From the NCBI GenBank assembly GCA_954871525.1, contig OX940865.1, positions 2,170,001 through 2,234,000 of the forward strand: DNA of 64,000 bases, read 5' to 3'. The notes beneath the pieces are model-generated. The model was not told where the DNA came from. It worked only from the letters and a program-made list of their open reading frames with translations, and did no database searches. Below are positions 46,132-57,112 of the stretch, in pieces (within the stretch, counting starts at the first letter, position 1; every line of letters starts with the position of its first letter). The DNA comes from Parietaria judaica. Its lineage: Eukaryota > Streptophyta > Magnoliopsida > Rosales > Urticaceae. The position numbers and the translations under genes were made by a program.

Positions 46132-47489
46132 TTGCTCACGTATTAAAGCCTAGAGTCCCTGCCAGCACCTTGACCACCACGGTCGCCACACATTACACTC
46201 TTGCAACTGAACAATCGCGAACTCGGATTCCACCGACGAACACCGCCGCATCATTTCCGGTCATCAAGCTCCATATATATATACTTCCTCAAATATATAT
46301 ATATATATCCCTTTATCATATATATATAAAAGGTGATCAACAACCAAATTTGATACCTTATATATTCATATTCAAGAATCAAGTATATATATTATACACA
46401 TATATATACTATGCACATATACAACTAAATATATAAATATATATGTGTATACGTATATTCAAAAAAAAAGGAAGAAGAGCTCCCACGAGGCCAACGTAGC
46501 GAAGGCTTCGTTGTCTCCGTCCCGGGAAGTTTCGCCGCCGACGAGCCAAAGCGTCCCGGCACCACAGTACCACACGGCTGGAGCAGCCGGCCGGGCAAAA
46601 CCCCCTCGTTTTTGCACCCATCACTACCGGGCACGGTCGCCGAGCCACGACGTAACACTATTTGCTGCGATCTCTAACGGACCGTCGACGAACTCAACCG
46701 GACTCACCACGAGCTCGGGAAGCCTCTCCGCACGAGATCGCTGGCGACGAAGCGCCTCGGCGTCGCAAGGCTCACACCACCCAAGATCGGCGACCAAAGC
46801 ACCGCCGCTCGGGATCATCGGCTTCTCCGGCCTACCTCGTGCCTTGTCGCGCACGTGGTCTCCGGCAAAAGAAACTCGTCCGGGCTGCAAAGCTCACGAG
46901 CGCCGAGACCCGCGCCGAAACGCAGCTCCTCGCCGCGATCGGAGTCGCTGGTCCACCTCGCACCGCCACATTCACCTCCTCCCCGTCGCGATCCGTGCCT
47001 TCCGAGGAAGCCTTCCGGTCAGAGTAGCTTGCGTGGGCTCGCCACCGTTCCCTGTTGACCGGAGAAGGCCCGTTGGAAGCGCACGCCGGAGCTCATCGGA
47101 GGAAGAAGGCAAATAAAAAAAAATCTCCTGCTCGGGAAGAAAGGAGAAAGCCTCCTGATTAAAAAAAAAAGCAAAAAAAAAAAAAAAACGGACAAAACCT
47201 CCTAATCGAAAAAAGAAAGCAACAAAAAAGGGGAAGAAGAAAACTTATGATCGTCGAAGGAAAGAAAAGAAAAAAGAAAAAAGAAATAAAAAGAAAAAAA
47301 GGAGGAAAAAAGAAATAGGTCTTGACAACCCCGCTTTATTATCTCTACGCTGCGAAATTTATCGCAGCGCGAATCTCTCGTACCTCGCTCAGCACCACCT
47401 AAAACACCTAAACAATATTTTGGTCACGCCTGCAGTCTCAGATTTCATCTCAGCTGTTTCACTGACCGCACCTCCTACTCTTTGAAAAG
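46132..47489 (+). other. Extra ~1.3-kb leader segment: AT microsatellites, GC-rich block, A-rich tract
   Basis: 46270-46460 is TATATA-rich, 46465-47110 is GC-rich, and 47110-47320 is almost pure A/G with long A runs. Element B has only about 75 bp between primer site and gag, so this is an insertion or lineage-specific expansion. Overlapping open frames on both strands in the GC block show no known domain. Confidence 0.55.
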
Positions 47490-48930
47490 ATGTCAGTCAA
47501 CTTCTCGGACGACACCACACGCGGCCCCACTGGGGACGCTAACCAGAGCACCGGTGCACGAAGCCCAGCTCAAAATCAGTTGGGAATGAACAATCCCGTA
47601 GATGTCGCAAACGACGCATGATTATTGCGATTGGAGAATAGTTTCTTTTGACTGGCGGGGTTGATCTCCAGGCACCTTTGAATCAACCACGTCATCAGTG
47701 ACATCCTTGACGGAGACGGATCCTCAGATACGGAACCGACTCAAAGAAATAATCTCGAGGCACGGAGGCAACGCGCCCCGGAAGACGCCCAGTCACAAGG
47801 GCCAACAGAGTCTCAATCAACCTCGAGGTCTCACAACCCTCATCTCTCTCCAAACACCATGGCACCCCGAAACGAGGCGGCAGCCGTCGCGCCACACCCG
47901 ACGGCAGCCTTGTTGGTCGTTTTAGAATGGAAGAACGAACTCAAAGCACTCAAAAAGGAGATACAAGAGCTCGCCGCCGCCAACAGCTCAAATCCAGTCA
48001 TGCGAAGCATGCTCGAAGGAACCATATCGCCCCTCGCAGAGCACGTGCTTGCAGAAGCAATTGTGGGAGATCTCAGCTCCCTACCAAGCTTCGCCTATGA
48101 CGGAAACGGCGATCCCACATACCACTTGGTCCGATATCAAACCACGATGCAACTGAAGAAGTGCTCCGATTCCACAATGTGTCAAGCATTCTACCTCACC
48201 CTCGCGGGTCCGGCCTTCGAATGGTATCAGTGACTCCCGAAGCGCTCTATCAATTCCTTCAAAGAATTTAAAAAGAGCTTTATCTCTCGATTCTCATGCT
48301 CGCTGAGCGAAGAAGGGATAAGTCCTATTTGTGGACGCTCAAGCAACGAGAAAACGAATCCCTCCAGACGTAGATGAAAAGGTTCGTGGAAGAAGCAAAC
48401 AAGTTCGCCAACTACACCGACGATGATGCTGTCACCGCTATAATTGACGATCTCCTAGTGAGCGACTTCGCGCGGTCTCTCGTGAAAGAGAGACCGACCT
48501 CCATGGCAGAGCTGATGGCACGAGCCACACGAGAGATTTTGGTCGAGGACTACTTCGACAACCGAAGACAAGTGGATCAAGAAACTCGACGTCTAAACGA
48601 CGATAAATCTCGGAGAAAGAAAGCCAACCAGGCACGTCGCCAGACCTCGACGACCGATCTGGGAAACGATCTCGGGGTGACCTCACACCGCTAAACACCT
48701 CTCCCGCGACAATCCTGAAACTTCATAAGGAAAATTTTGTCCGTCCCCCGCCAATGCCGGAGAACACCAGGCAGAACCCTAACAAATATTGCGAGTTCCA
48801 CCAAGAAGTCGGACACTCCACCTCTGAATGTTGGCAATTGAAGCGACAGGTTGAGAACCTAATCAAAGAAGGTCAACTCGAGAAGTATGTGTCGGGAAAG
48901 GCTGTCGACAGCGACACGTCATCCGGCTAG
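47490..48930 (+). pseudogene. Gypsy gag with C-x2-H-x-GH zinc knuckle
   Basis: Gag begins at ATG 47490 (MSVNFSDDTTRG) and breaks several times. The frame at 47859-48233 carries a coiled-coil-like WKNELKALKKEIQELAAANSS block and the retrotransposon gag core (HLVRYQTTMQLKKCSD, AFYLTLAGPAFEWYQ), ending in TGA at 48231-48233. Coding similarity goes on in shifted frames (FKEFKKSFISRF, then MKRFVEEANKFANY from 48374 to the stop at 48692-48694). A zinc-knuckle segment, CEFHQEVGHSTSECWQLK, lies at about 48790-48840 and ends at TAG 48928-48930. No protease or pol follows. Gag would form particles but is not translatable as one protein here. Confidence 0.9.
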
Positions 48931-49038
48931 CCTCTCAGGGCCGCCAGGAAACCACAGGCCACATCTCTCCGAGTAAGCCCGTACCTTGCCTTTTTATTTA
49001 CTTAATTCCAAGAAGTACCCACAAAAGTACTTAATTCT

Positions 49039-49149
49039 AGCCCAACGAAAGTCAACGAAAGCCCGCCACGTCAACAAAACGACATTGGGCAGGCCCAAAT
49101 CAACAACTTAGGCCTCAACAATGTTTGATCCAAAAAACGACCTCAACGA
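49039..49149 (+). repeat. Residual 3' LTR end of Gypsy element A
   Basis: Matches 46003-46113, with GAAAGTCAACGAAAGCCCGC and TTTGATCCAAAAAACG shared. The rest of the 3' LTR and all of pol are gone. The deletion junction lies between 48931 and 49038, where TACTTAATTC occurs twice. Confidence 0.85.
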
Positions 49150-49306
49150 TAAACAATAGTATATATAATGGGTTTAAGAACGTTACATGTGGCCCGACTC
49201 TAGACGAAAATATATCGGAATACACAAAATAAGAGTTTAACAACTTTCGTAAAAAAAAAAAAAAAAACTATATGTCAACTTTTCAAAGACTTTTCCCTTC
49301 CACAAA

Positions 49307-49740
49307 TGAGGAGGTGTATATATGGTTGCTAATGAAGCGAAAAAATAAGTTATTTGGATTAGAAAGTTCTTTTCACGGTATTCTTCATTATTGTTTCATT
49401 GAGTAAAGCCTCTAGCAATATCCAAAATACGAACATAACATGGTATGGAGATGATTCTTCGATATTGTTAGTCGTGTATTATATTTCTTTAATTTTTTAT
49501 AAAATTATTTACAAGTATTTATTTCGGTAACGAGAAACTCGAATGGGCATTTTAATGACGAAGCATTCTAATATAATGTTTCATTGCTATATACCTTTTT
49601 AATTAACCACAATTTTAACACTTTTGTATAATTAATTTTCAAAAGAAATGTGGCTAATTAAAAATAAATGTCGGTAAAATACAACAGATTCTCAATCTTC
49701 TCTCTTTTTCTCTCTTTCTTTCTTTGATCGCGCACTCTTT
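49307..49740. other. AT-rich spacer
   Basis: No gene or repeat recognised. It ends in a CT-rich tract (about 49690-49735) just before the cytidine deaminase remnant, where a 5' UTR might once have been. Confidence 0.5.
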
Positions 49741-49748
49741 CTCACCCT

Positions 49749-50290
49749 GTGTGTGATACTTCCATTATCGCCAAGCCTTCCTCGTCACTGCCAACCTCAC
49801 TGACGACGTTGACCTTGTCCCCTCGTTCGTCAAGGTGGCATATAGCTTCTCCTCCAATTCTTTGCCGTTTTCGGCGCGCCATACACCCACTGTCGCCTGT
49901 TCCTGCAGGAGCAACACGCGAGAACCGAAGCTCTATATTTTCATCGCTGACGATAAATACGGCGATCCGATCCAGCTTTTTCCACTCTTGAACCTCCTCC
50001 CACACCCGTGCAAACCGCACGATATGCTCGAAGTATTAAAGTCCACTAGTTCTTGATGACTCACGAAACCGGCCTGATCTTCGCAAACAGCGGCGGCGTT
50101 GATGATTTGGCCAAGGCAGCACTAGAGGCAGCGAACGCGGCATATGCTCTGTATAGCATGTGTCCGTCTGGGATCGCGACCGTAGACAACAAAGGGAAGA
50201 TTTTTAAGGGGAACTATGTCGAGTCGGCCGGGTTATCGAGCCTGGGGCTGGGGCCAGTGCAGGCGGCGATTGTGGCGTACATTGTATTAA
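49749..50290 (+). pseudogene. Cytidine deaminase pseudogene
   Basis: Pieces of a plant cytidine deaminase (pyrimidine salvage, cytidine to uridine) appear in order across frames. They are DDVDLVPSFVKVA near 49800-49845, APYTHCRLFLQEQHARTE near 49876-49930, LLPHPCKPHDML near 50000-50030, and a long C-terminal block (ALEAANAAYALYSMCPSGIATVDNKG, then FKGNYVESAG and LGPVQAAIVAYI) at 50125-50290. The zinc motif PC-x2-C has lost its first Cys (PYTHC), the segment with the HAE active site is deleted, and stops and shifts interrupt the rest. No introns are visible. Nonfunctional. Confidence 0.8.
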
Positions 50291-50331
50291 CTGTGGCCGC
50301 ACACATATTAACGTGTATTAACAGATATTAA

Positions 50332-50740
50332 TCCTGTTAAAAAATATTAACCACGTTCATAACACAAATTAACAAATATAAACCACCCATATTAACACAT
50401 ATAACAAATATAAACTACCCGCATTAATCGCCGGTGAATGTAGAAGAAAACTTTCAATTTAGAATATATTTTAAAGAAATTATTATGCGTGTTAATAGGG
50501 TATAGGCGATAGGGTATACATGGGTTAGTCAACCAATAAAGCTTCATCATTTTGCCATGCGTTAATCATGGTAGTCATTTTGGTATTTTCTTATATTCTA
50601 TAGTATTTTCTTATATATTTCCAAATTCAATTTATAAAAAACATCTATTATTATTTTGTAAACAATTGATTACTGTTAATTAAAAATGTTTAATAATGTG
50701 TATTGTTATTGGTGATTTTATCTAAATCAATTTCGGCTTA
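50332..50740. other. AT-rich spacer
   Basis: It contains a degenerate ATATTAAC(A/C) repeat at about 50300-50420. Nothing else recognised. Confidence 0.5.
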
Positions 50741-51716
50741 AAAAAGCCCCAAAAAAGCCTGCATCTCAAGACCGAGAAGCCGAAAAGACGCGGACACAAT
50801 TTTTATTATTGAAATAATAACTAAGCGATGAAGCGTTCCGCCCCCACGCGGTGACGGGAAGTCAAGACGCATTTTCGCGCCTAGTATTCCGCGGCGCCGC
50901 CGCGGCGCGAACCCCGCGCTGCCGCGGTGCGGAGGACTAAAGTGACAATATTTTAATGCTCCTAGGCCCCCGACCCCTCGTATAAATAGGAGCTTGATTT
51001 CATTCAAACGGTAACTCTGATTCAAAACGCTCTATATAGCGATAAACATAGTTTTCTCTGTTCTATATATATTCCGGCAGGAATACCCGACTAAGGTCGG
51101 AACGGAGGCGTTAGCATGAGCGGAAGTGCCCGAACGCCGACCTGCCATACGGAGACTTCGATTCTCAGCAGTCGCCGACCTATATCTTGAGTCCTAGGAC
51201 TTTGCGGTAACGGTTCGGAGGACCCGGTCCCTGTCCGACAGTTAGCAGAGGGTCCGATCAGGGTACGATGACCAAGGAGCTAGCCAGAGCAGAAGCGCCG
51301 GAGGAATCCCCGGCTCACCGGAGGAATCACCGAATCCCCATTGGAAGGTCCGAGCGACGTCTGTTTCTAGTCTCCACTATCGGCCCCCCAGCTCACAGAA
51401 GGGATTGCAAACTCCTAGAGAGAAGGCGCATGAGGAATCTGCAGCTCTCCCACAATCAGCTTCAAGCTCGCCCAGGCTAGCCCAAGAACGACTCTATCAA
51501 TGTCTGCTTTGAACTACGAGATGACCTGATCCCACTTTGGTACAAGTGGGTACGTAGGCAGCCTCACTACAGTAAACGAGGTGCGGCATCACATCACCAT
51601 CACCTCTTAAGTCCAAGAAGTCCAAGCCCAGGAAAAAGTCAACAAACAACGAGGGCCCCGGCCCAATCTGCACAAGTGGGCCTCTACAGTGTTCGATCCA
51701 TTTTTTGCCATCAACA
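50740..51716 (+). repeat. Gypsy element B 5' LTR
   Basis: GC-rich U3 with a strong GCGGCGCC/GCCGCGG hairpin near 50888-50915, TATAAATAG at 50981-50989, and the end TTTTTTGCCATCAACA at 51716. The block GATGACCTGATCC, GTACGTAGGCAGCC, GAGGTGCGGCATCA (51521-51597) is shared with the LTR at 57113-58896, read in reverse. The left end is approximate. Confidence 0.75.
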
Positions 51717-51733
51717 TTTGGCACTAGAAGGAG
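51717..51733 (+). promoter_or_regulatory. Gypsy element B primer binding site
   Basis: TTTGGCACTAGAAGGAG directly follows the LTR end, the usual position and a form common in plant Gypsy elements. Confidence 0.78.
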
Positions 51734-51807
51734 AGGCCCATCGAAATCAAGCCTCTGAGTACCCTCCCAGAAATCAAGTTTTCGACCTCTTCTTTCAACC
51801 TTCCGGG

Positions 51808-52640
51808 ATGTCGACCAAGTCTACAGAGCACACCACATCCCGCCCAATGGAAAGTTTTGCCCAAAACACACGAGCTCAAGTCAACGCACGCAAAAATCAA
51901 GCTATATACCAACCAGATACGAGCCACCAAGGCCAAACGGCCAACGAGCGCGACGAGAAGATAGCGTCTTTCAACTTCCAGGCTAATTTCCAGACACCTC
52001 GGGCACGACGCCGTCATCCATGAAGTCGTTGACAAAGATGGGAGTCCAACAGAACAAGCTCTAGAGCCCACGCAGAGGAAGGGCCCTGAGGCACTGCGAC
52101 GACCAGTCTCTGAAGACATCCGAAGGCCAACGCAGTCACAGGAAACCCGAAGATCGGCCTTTGACCGACTCGAAAGAGATGAAGATGTAGGCGATAGCGT
52201 AGAAGTGCAAAGGTTCAACCCGCCACAACGCACCAAAACCAGAGTGTGTATCGAAGATGAGGGAGACTTGCGCAACCACCTTAATCGCCTCAACCAAGGG
52301 GAAGATCTACGACAACGCATCAACCGACAATGAGAGATTCCCCGTCATCAAGAATGTTCAGACGACATTGAGACACGAACGTTTGAAAGACCTCACCTCA
52401 CCACCACGCGCCGGGAATCCAGAAATGAAGATGTCATCGCGGAACCTCTGGCAACGACACCGCCACCTGACGCATGATGGAAGAACGCATTCCAAACACT
52501 AAAAAAAAAGATGCGAGAACTTGCCGCTGCCCACAGCTCTGACCCAGTCGTCAAGAGCATGGTCGATAGAGTCACGTCACCTCTCGCCAGCCACTTGCTC
52601 GCCGAAGATCTCGATGGAGACTTACGATTCCCGCTGAACC
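51808..52640 (+). pseudogene. Gypsy element B gag, N-terminal part only
   Basis: The ATG at 51808 (MSTKSTEHTTSRPM) starts a charged, disordered gag N terminus. The frame is broken near 52021 and 52331 but can be followed to WKNAFQTLKKKMRELAAAHSS at about 52480-52540 and HLLAEDLDGDLRFP at about 52590-52632. This matches the corresponding block of element A (WKNELKALKKEIQELAAANSS). Similarity to gag stops there, before the conserved gag core, and Copia pol begins within about 15 bp. Confidence 0.85.
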
Positions 52641-52647
52641 TCACTGG

Positions 52648-54060
52648 ATCTTCAAGAAGAAGATTGACATGGATGGCAAAGTACAAACGTACAAAGGGAG
52701 ATTGGTCGCTAAGGGTTATCGAAAAATTCATGGTATAGACTATGATGAAACATTCTCACCAGTTTCCATGTTCAAGTCAATAAGAATCTTGCTAGCCATT
52801 TCAGCATTTCGTGATTATGAAATCTGACAAATGGACGTTAAAATCGCGTTCTTGAACGGTGTTCTGGAAGAGGATGTGTATATGACACAACCTGAAGGTT
52901 TCATTGACCACAAACAACCTAACAAGGTTCGTAAATTGAAAAGGTCAATTTACGGTCTCAAGCAAGCATCTGGAAGTTGGAATCATTGTTTTGATGAATC
53001 GATCATTGAGTTTGGTTTCATAAAAAACAAAGACGATCCATGTGTGTATATCAAATCTAGTGGGAGCATAGTTGTTTTCTTGATTCTTTATGTAGATGAC
53101 ATATTGATAATAGGAAACGATACATCTGAACTCCAAGCAGTAAATGAGTGGTTGAGAAAATGTTTCCCAATGAAAGACTTAGGAGAAGCCGCCTATATCG
53201 TAGGCGTAAAGATTCAAAGAAATAGAACTAAAAGAATCTTATCTCTAAGTCAAGGTACATGTATCGATAAAATCGTTAAAAGGTTTAACATGGACAAATC
53301 GGGAAAAGGTTTCACTCCGATGATACATAAAACATACCTGACAAAGAAGCAATGTCCGACTTCGTTAGAAGAAATCAAATGTATGGGAAAGATTTCGTAT
53401 GCTTCTGCTATCGGGTCAAATATGTATGCAATGATATGTACCCGTCCAGATGTAACTTTTGCCTTAAGCATGACAAGTAGATTTCAATAAAACCCTGGAT
53501 TTAATCATTCGGTCGCCGTAAAGAATATCTTGTGTTACTTGAACAGAACGAAATATAGATGTTTGACATAAGGCGGAGCAAATAAAATAATCTTTGAAGG
53601 TTATTCTGATGCAAGTTTCCAACCTGACAGGGATGATTCCAAATCTCAAACAAGATACGTATTCTGTGCAAACGGTGGTGCTGTTACATGGAACAGCAAC
53701 AAACAAGCTACAATAGCTGATTCAACCACCGTATCTGAGTACATTGCAGCATCTGATGTTGCTAAAGAGGCTGTATGGATCAAGAAATTTGTTTCTGATC
53801 TTGGTGTAGTTCCTAGCAATGGTGATCTTGTCAAGCTATACTGTGAAAACAACAGAGCTATAGCACAAGCCAAGGAACCAAGATCACACAAGACAGCAAA
53901 AGCATGTACCCAGAAAATACCATATGATCAGAGACATAGTCGATCGGAAGGACATAAAGATGGAAAGAGTAGACACTGTAGACAACGTGGCAGATCCGAT
54001 GACAAAGGTTTTATCGAAAGAAAAGCATTTTCGTCATGCGGAAAATATTGGGATAAAGAA
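52648..54060 (+). pseudogene. Copia reverse transcriptase and RNase H, fused behind Gypsy gag
   Basis: It enters in the middle of RVT_2 at WIFKKKIDMDGK and continues with RLVAKGYRKIHGIDYDE, FSPVSMFKSIR, MDVKIAFLNG, QPEGF, SIYGLKQASGSW, YVDD at 53089-53100, GVKIQRNR and the RNase H region (GYSDASFQ, STTVSEYIAA, KLYCENNRAIAQA). Lesions include TGA at 52826-52828 where Trp is expected, TAA at 53488-53490 where Gln is expected, TAA at about 53568-53570, and frame loss after about 53895. Everything upstream (LTR, gag, protease, integrase, first part of RT) is absent. The family differs from the Copia at 9549. Confidence 0.93.
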
Positions 54061-55249
54061 CCCATAAATGTCTGCAATTATTTTAAATACATTGAACCCT
54101 TTTTATGGTTCAATGAAAAATTTATTGTAATCATTATTCATTAAATTTGAAGCATAATCTTAGTTCTTTAAAAGACAAGTTTCATCATTTAAAGTTCATA
54201 TCAATATCCTAGTCATTTAGAAATATTGATATCAACTAAAAAAATGCAGTTCCTAAGATATCTTAAATGATAATCTTGAATTTTTCCCCAGTCAAAGAAA
54301 GTCATTACGAAGAAACATAGAGGGACTATAATTGACATTTCAAAATTGACTGGTATATGTAGATAAGAAGAAAGGAAAGAGATCCTTGATATATATGAGA
54401 TATTCTTATACATATACGCACTAGTCGGAATGACTAGCAGTGCTGGAATGACTCGCACTCTAAGATTTCTCAGATGGAAACAAAACCTTAAAATAAGGGG
54501 ACACTGAGAAACTTAGAGATATGAAGATAGACTCCAAAGTTTGAGAAACATCATGAGTCCATCTCTAGGTAAATCACAAACTTAGATTATAACTCTACGC
54601 TTACCGTGACAGGAAAGTTATAATAGCTATGGTTGGGCATTGTAGGATGGAATGATATTTCAAGAAAACATGCATGTCCCCATTTGTCTTGGGGCAATAC
54701 ACTCAGGCCCTTCTGAATAGTATAAGTAAATGAAAACTATGGCCATAGTCAAAACAAAAGTGTTTTTGTTTGGTGTTTCAATATTAATACCCGAATCAGA
54801 AAAATAGAGTACGGCTTAAACAGATGTGCCAAACCATGATCTGTGTCAAATATAGAGTAGTAAAGATGTTGAAGGAATCAGTCATATACAAAATATGTTA
54901 ATATAGAAGAACCACATGGTTCTTCATAATTAATTTATATAAAAGGGGATTCCAAAATTTTGTAGATTGGGGGAAGTGATGTCTAGGTGGAGGCTACTCA
55001 CTTCTAGCATACTCTAACTAAGTATGTGGCCAACACTACAGAATTCTAAAGAGTCACACCGAACTCGCAACGAAAACGGAATACATAACTAATTTACAAC
55101 GAAACAAGTTTCAGTTGTAACTTTGATGAATCAGGCATGAGTAGCTGAGAAGATGTACATATAACCCAATATGGCATTTTTGAGTAATACTTTATGTGCA
55201 GGACATGCACGGAGATAACCAATTCGGTGCGTTTGTGCAAGTAGGAGAT
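54061..55249 (+). other. Copia 3' untranslated region with polypurine tract
   Basis: About 1.2 kb of non-coding sequence lies between pol and the 3' LTR, which is long for a Copia element. It ends with the polypurine tract AAGTAGGAGAT (about 55239-55249). No other coding motif seen. Confidence 0.7.
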
Positions 55250-55877
55250 TGTAGGTTATGCCGGAACCCGATATTGTATCTTTCGGGTTATTGGATATCG
55301 AGTCGAATCCATAACCGACATAACGGGCCCACTTGGGCCCGAGTGATAATTATGAGTACACTTAATTAATTAAGAATTAATTAATTAAAGCTTATTGGGC
55401 TTTAATTAAAGCCCATTAGGTTTTATGATATTAGGTATCATAAATACCTAATCATGATTCATAAAAACACTAATCCAAACCCTAGCACAAAGAGAGAATT
55501 CGACCTCCCCTCCCTAGAAGGAAGTCAAATTTTCGCTAGCTCCCCGGTTCTTCATCGAATCGTCATCCAAACACCGAGAAGGATCTAACCTATCCTCCGA
55601 GGTGTTTTCCGGTCATCAAGACGTTCCCGAGTGACGTGATGGACAACTTATAGGCACTACACTTGAAGTGCTCATCCCTGGATCACTCACCGGAATCAGC
55701 CAGCTTCAGAATGGGCAAAAGTCGGCGTTTTAGGTACTGTTGGCAAAAGTACCGAAGTTTGGTAACGATTTCTAAATTCGATATCTTAATTCTTGTAATT
55801 ATTCTAGATCTATATTGTTCGATGATATCCCGTGATTTCCGCCTTGGGATTGAGAAAGAGTCATCAAAAACCCAACA
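55250..55877 (+). repeat. Copia 3' LTR of the chimeric unit
   Basis: It starts TGTAGGTTATG right after the polypurine tract and appears to end AACCCAACA at 55877. It contains CCCATTAGG and TAATCATGATTCA motifs and a CT-rich leader. No partner 5' LTR is in the window. The right end is approximate. Confidence 0.7.
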
Positions 55878-56517
55878 CATGGGCCTTTAGCGAGTAGTAA
55901 TACCTCTTCTTTTTTTTTGTATTTTCTCGATATTCGAATATTTATTTTTAAAGTTGAGTAATGTAAATGTAAATAAAATTCAATCGCATATTTAGAAATT
56001 CTAAGCTCAACCATAGTCTTAGACATTCAAAAATAAGATACACATTGCGTATGATAAAATTAATGAACGTTGAATTGATTCGTGAATTTCAAGATGTAGA
56101 GGTTAAATAGTCAATATGAAAGTGATAAGTGAATATTATAATGACAATAAATGATTTTTAAATAAATTATTGCATATAAAATTATATTGGTGATTTATGA
56201 AAGTGGCTAGTAATTATAAATTGTAAAGTTGAAACTAGTAAATTAAGAAATTATGTTTTATGCTTGAAATCGCTCAATGTTGTAATTGATTAATTCATTT
56301 TCAAACTAAAATTAAAATAAGAAAATTTTCAACTCGATTAGCGAATTTTCAAATTGATTAATAAAGTTAAAAATTGTTTAATTGAAAAATTAAAGAGCTA
56401 CATAGAGTAATTTAGAGTAAAACTTTCATAACAATAAAATATTTACACTAAATTTTAAAATATTTTCATTAGTATTAGTATTACAACTTAATAGTTTTTT
56501 AATATTAAAATATGGTT
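55878..56517. other. AT-rich spacer
   Basis: No coding potential or known repeat seen. Confidence 0.5.
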
Positions 56518-56745
56518 TATGTGGGCTTATAACGGAGCGGGGCGAGTTGGTCACGAGGCGGGGCGTGCGGGCTTTTTGGACGGGGCGAGGCGGGTTCCGG
56601 CGGGCCTAGGAAATCATAACCCATCCTAATTTTTTTTATAGAGCGGGCTTAGCCCGGCCAAAAAAAACGAGGCGGGGCGAACCCGTTTTTTACGAGTCTG
56701 GACAGATGGGCCTGGCCGGCCCAGCCCACTTGACACCTTTAATTC
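56518..56745. repeat. GC-rich dispersed repeat
   Basis: A block rich in GGGGCGAG, GGCGGG and GGCCGGGC sits abruptly in AT-rich DNA and ends GGCCGGCCCAGCCCACTTGACACCT. The AGGTGTCAAGTGGGC-type end resembles a MITE terminus widespread in plants, but no inverted partner or duplication was found. 56746-57102 is AT-rich and empty. Confidence 0.45.
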
Positions 56746-57112
56746 CATGTTCACATTCTGGTTTGATTTATTTCACTATTGCAATTCAAAATATACAAAA
56801 AGTAAATTACATAAAAGATAATTAATAATATATATATATATATATATGATTTATAAATAACACAAACACAAACGAACCTAGCAGAAAGAGGTTTTGAAAA
56901 GCTATATATAAGGAATTATTAAATATTTCTAAAAAGTAAAAAAAAAAATGCCATGCGATAGTATGCTCATCCGATTCTCATTCTATGCATATAAAATAAT
57001 TAAAGTAAAACTAGGATCATCTTTCCCGAATTGTTTTAGTCATACGTAGTTTTCACAAATTATTAATTCATGACATTTGATATTAGAATTATTATGTGCA
57101 AGTTTAGAGATA

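Larger units (their letters stand above)
44636..49149 (+). mobile_element. Gag-only Gypsy retrotransposon (element A)
   Basis: It consists of a 5' LTR ending CATCAACA at 46113, a primer site, a long leader, a broken gag and the last ~110 bp of a 3' LTR (49039-49149). Pol is absent. It sits inside the Mutator-like element. The LTR left boundary at about 44636 (TGCTATCCGG) is a guess; no 5-bp duplication could be confirmed. Confidence 0.8.
44353..49297. mobile_element. Mutator-like element with nested Gypsy element
   Basis: The outer ends GGGAAAATGG and GACTTTTCCC are flanked by a perfect 9-bp duplication TTCCACAAA at 44344-44352 and 49298-49306. Inverted repeats of about 170 bp follow (about 44353-44525 and 49155-49297). 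They share AAGTCTTTGAAAA, a T/A homopolymer, CGAAAGTTG, CTCTTATTTTGTGT and ATGTAACGTT(T/C)TTAAACC. Once the Gypsy element is removed only a few hundred bases remain, with no transposase, so this was a MITE-sized Mutator-like element. Confidence 0.9.

Noticed and set aside
46409..47116. Several long open frames on both strands in the Gypsy leader
   Set aside because: They overlap one another, lack motifs and follow base composition; not called as genes.
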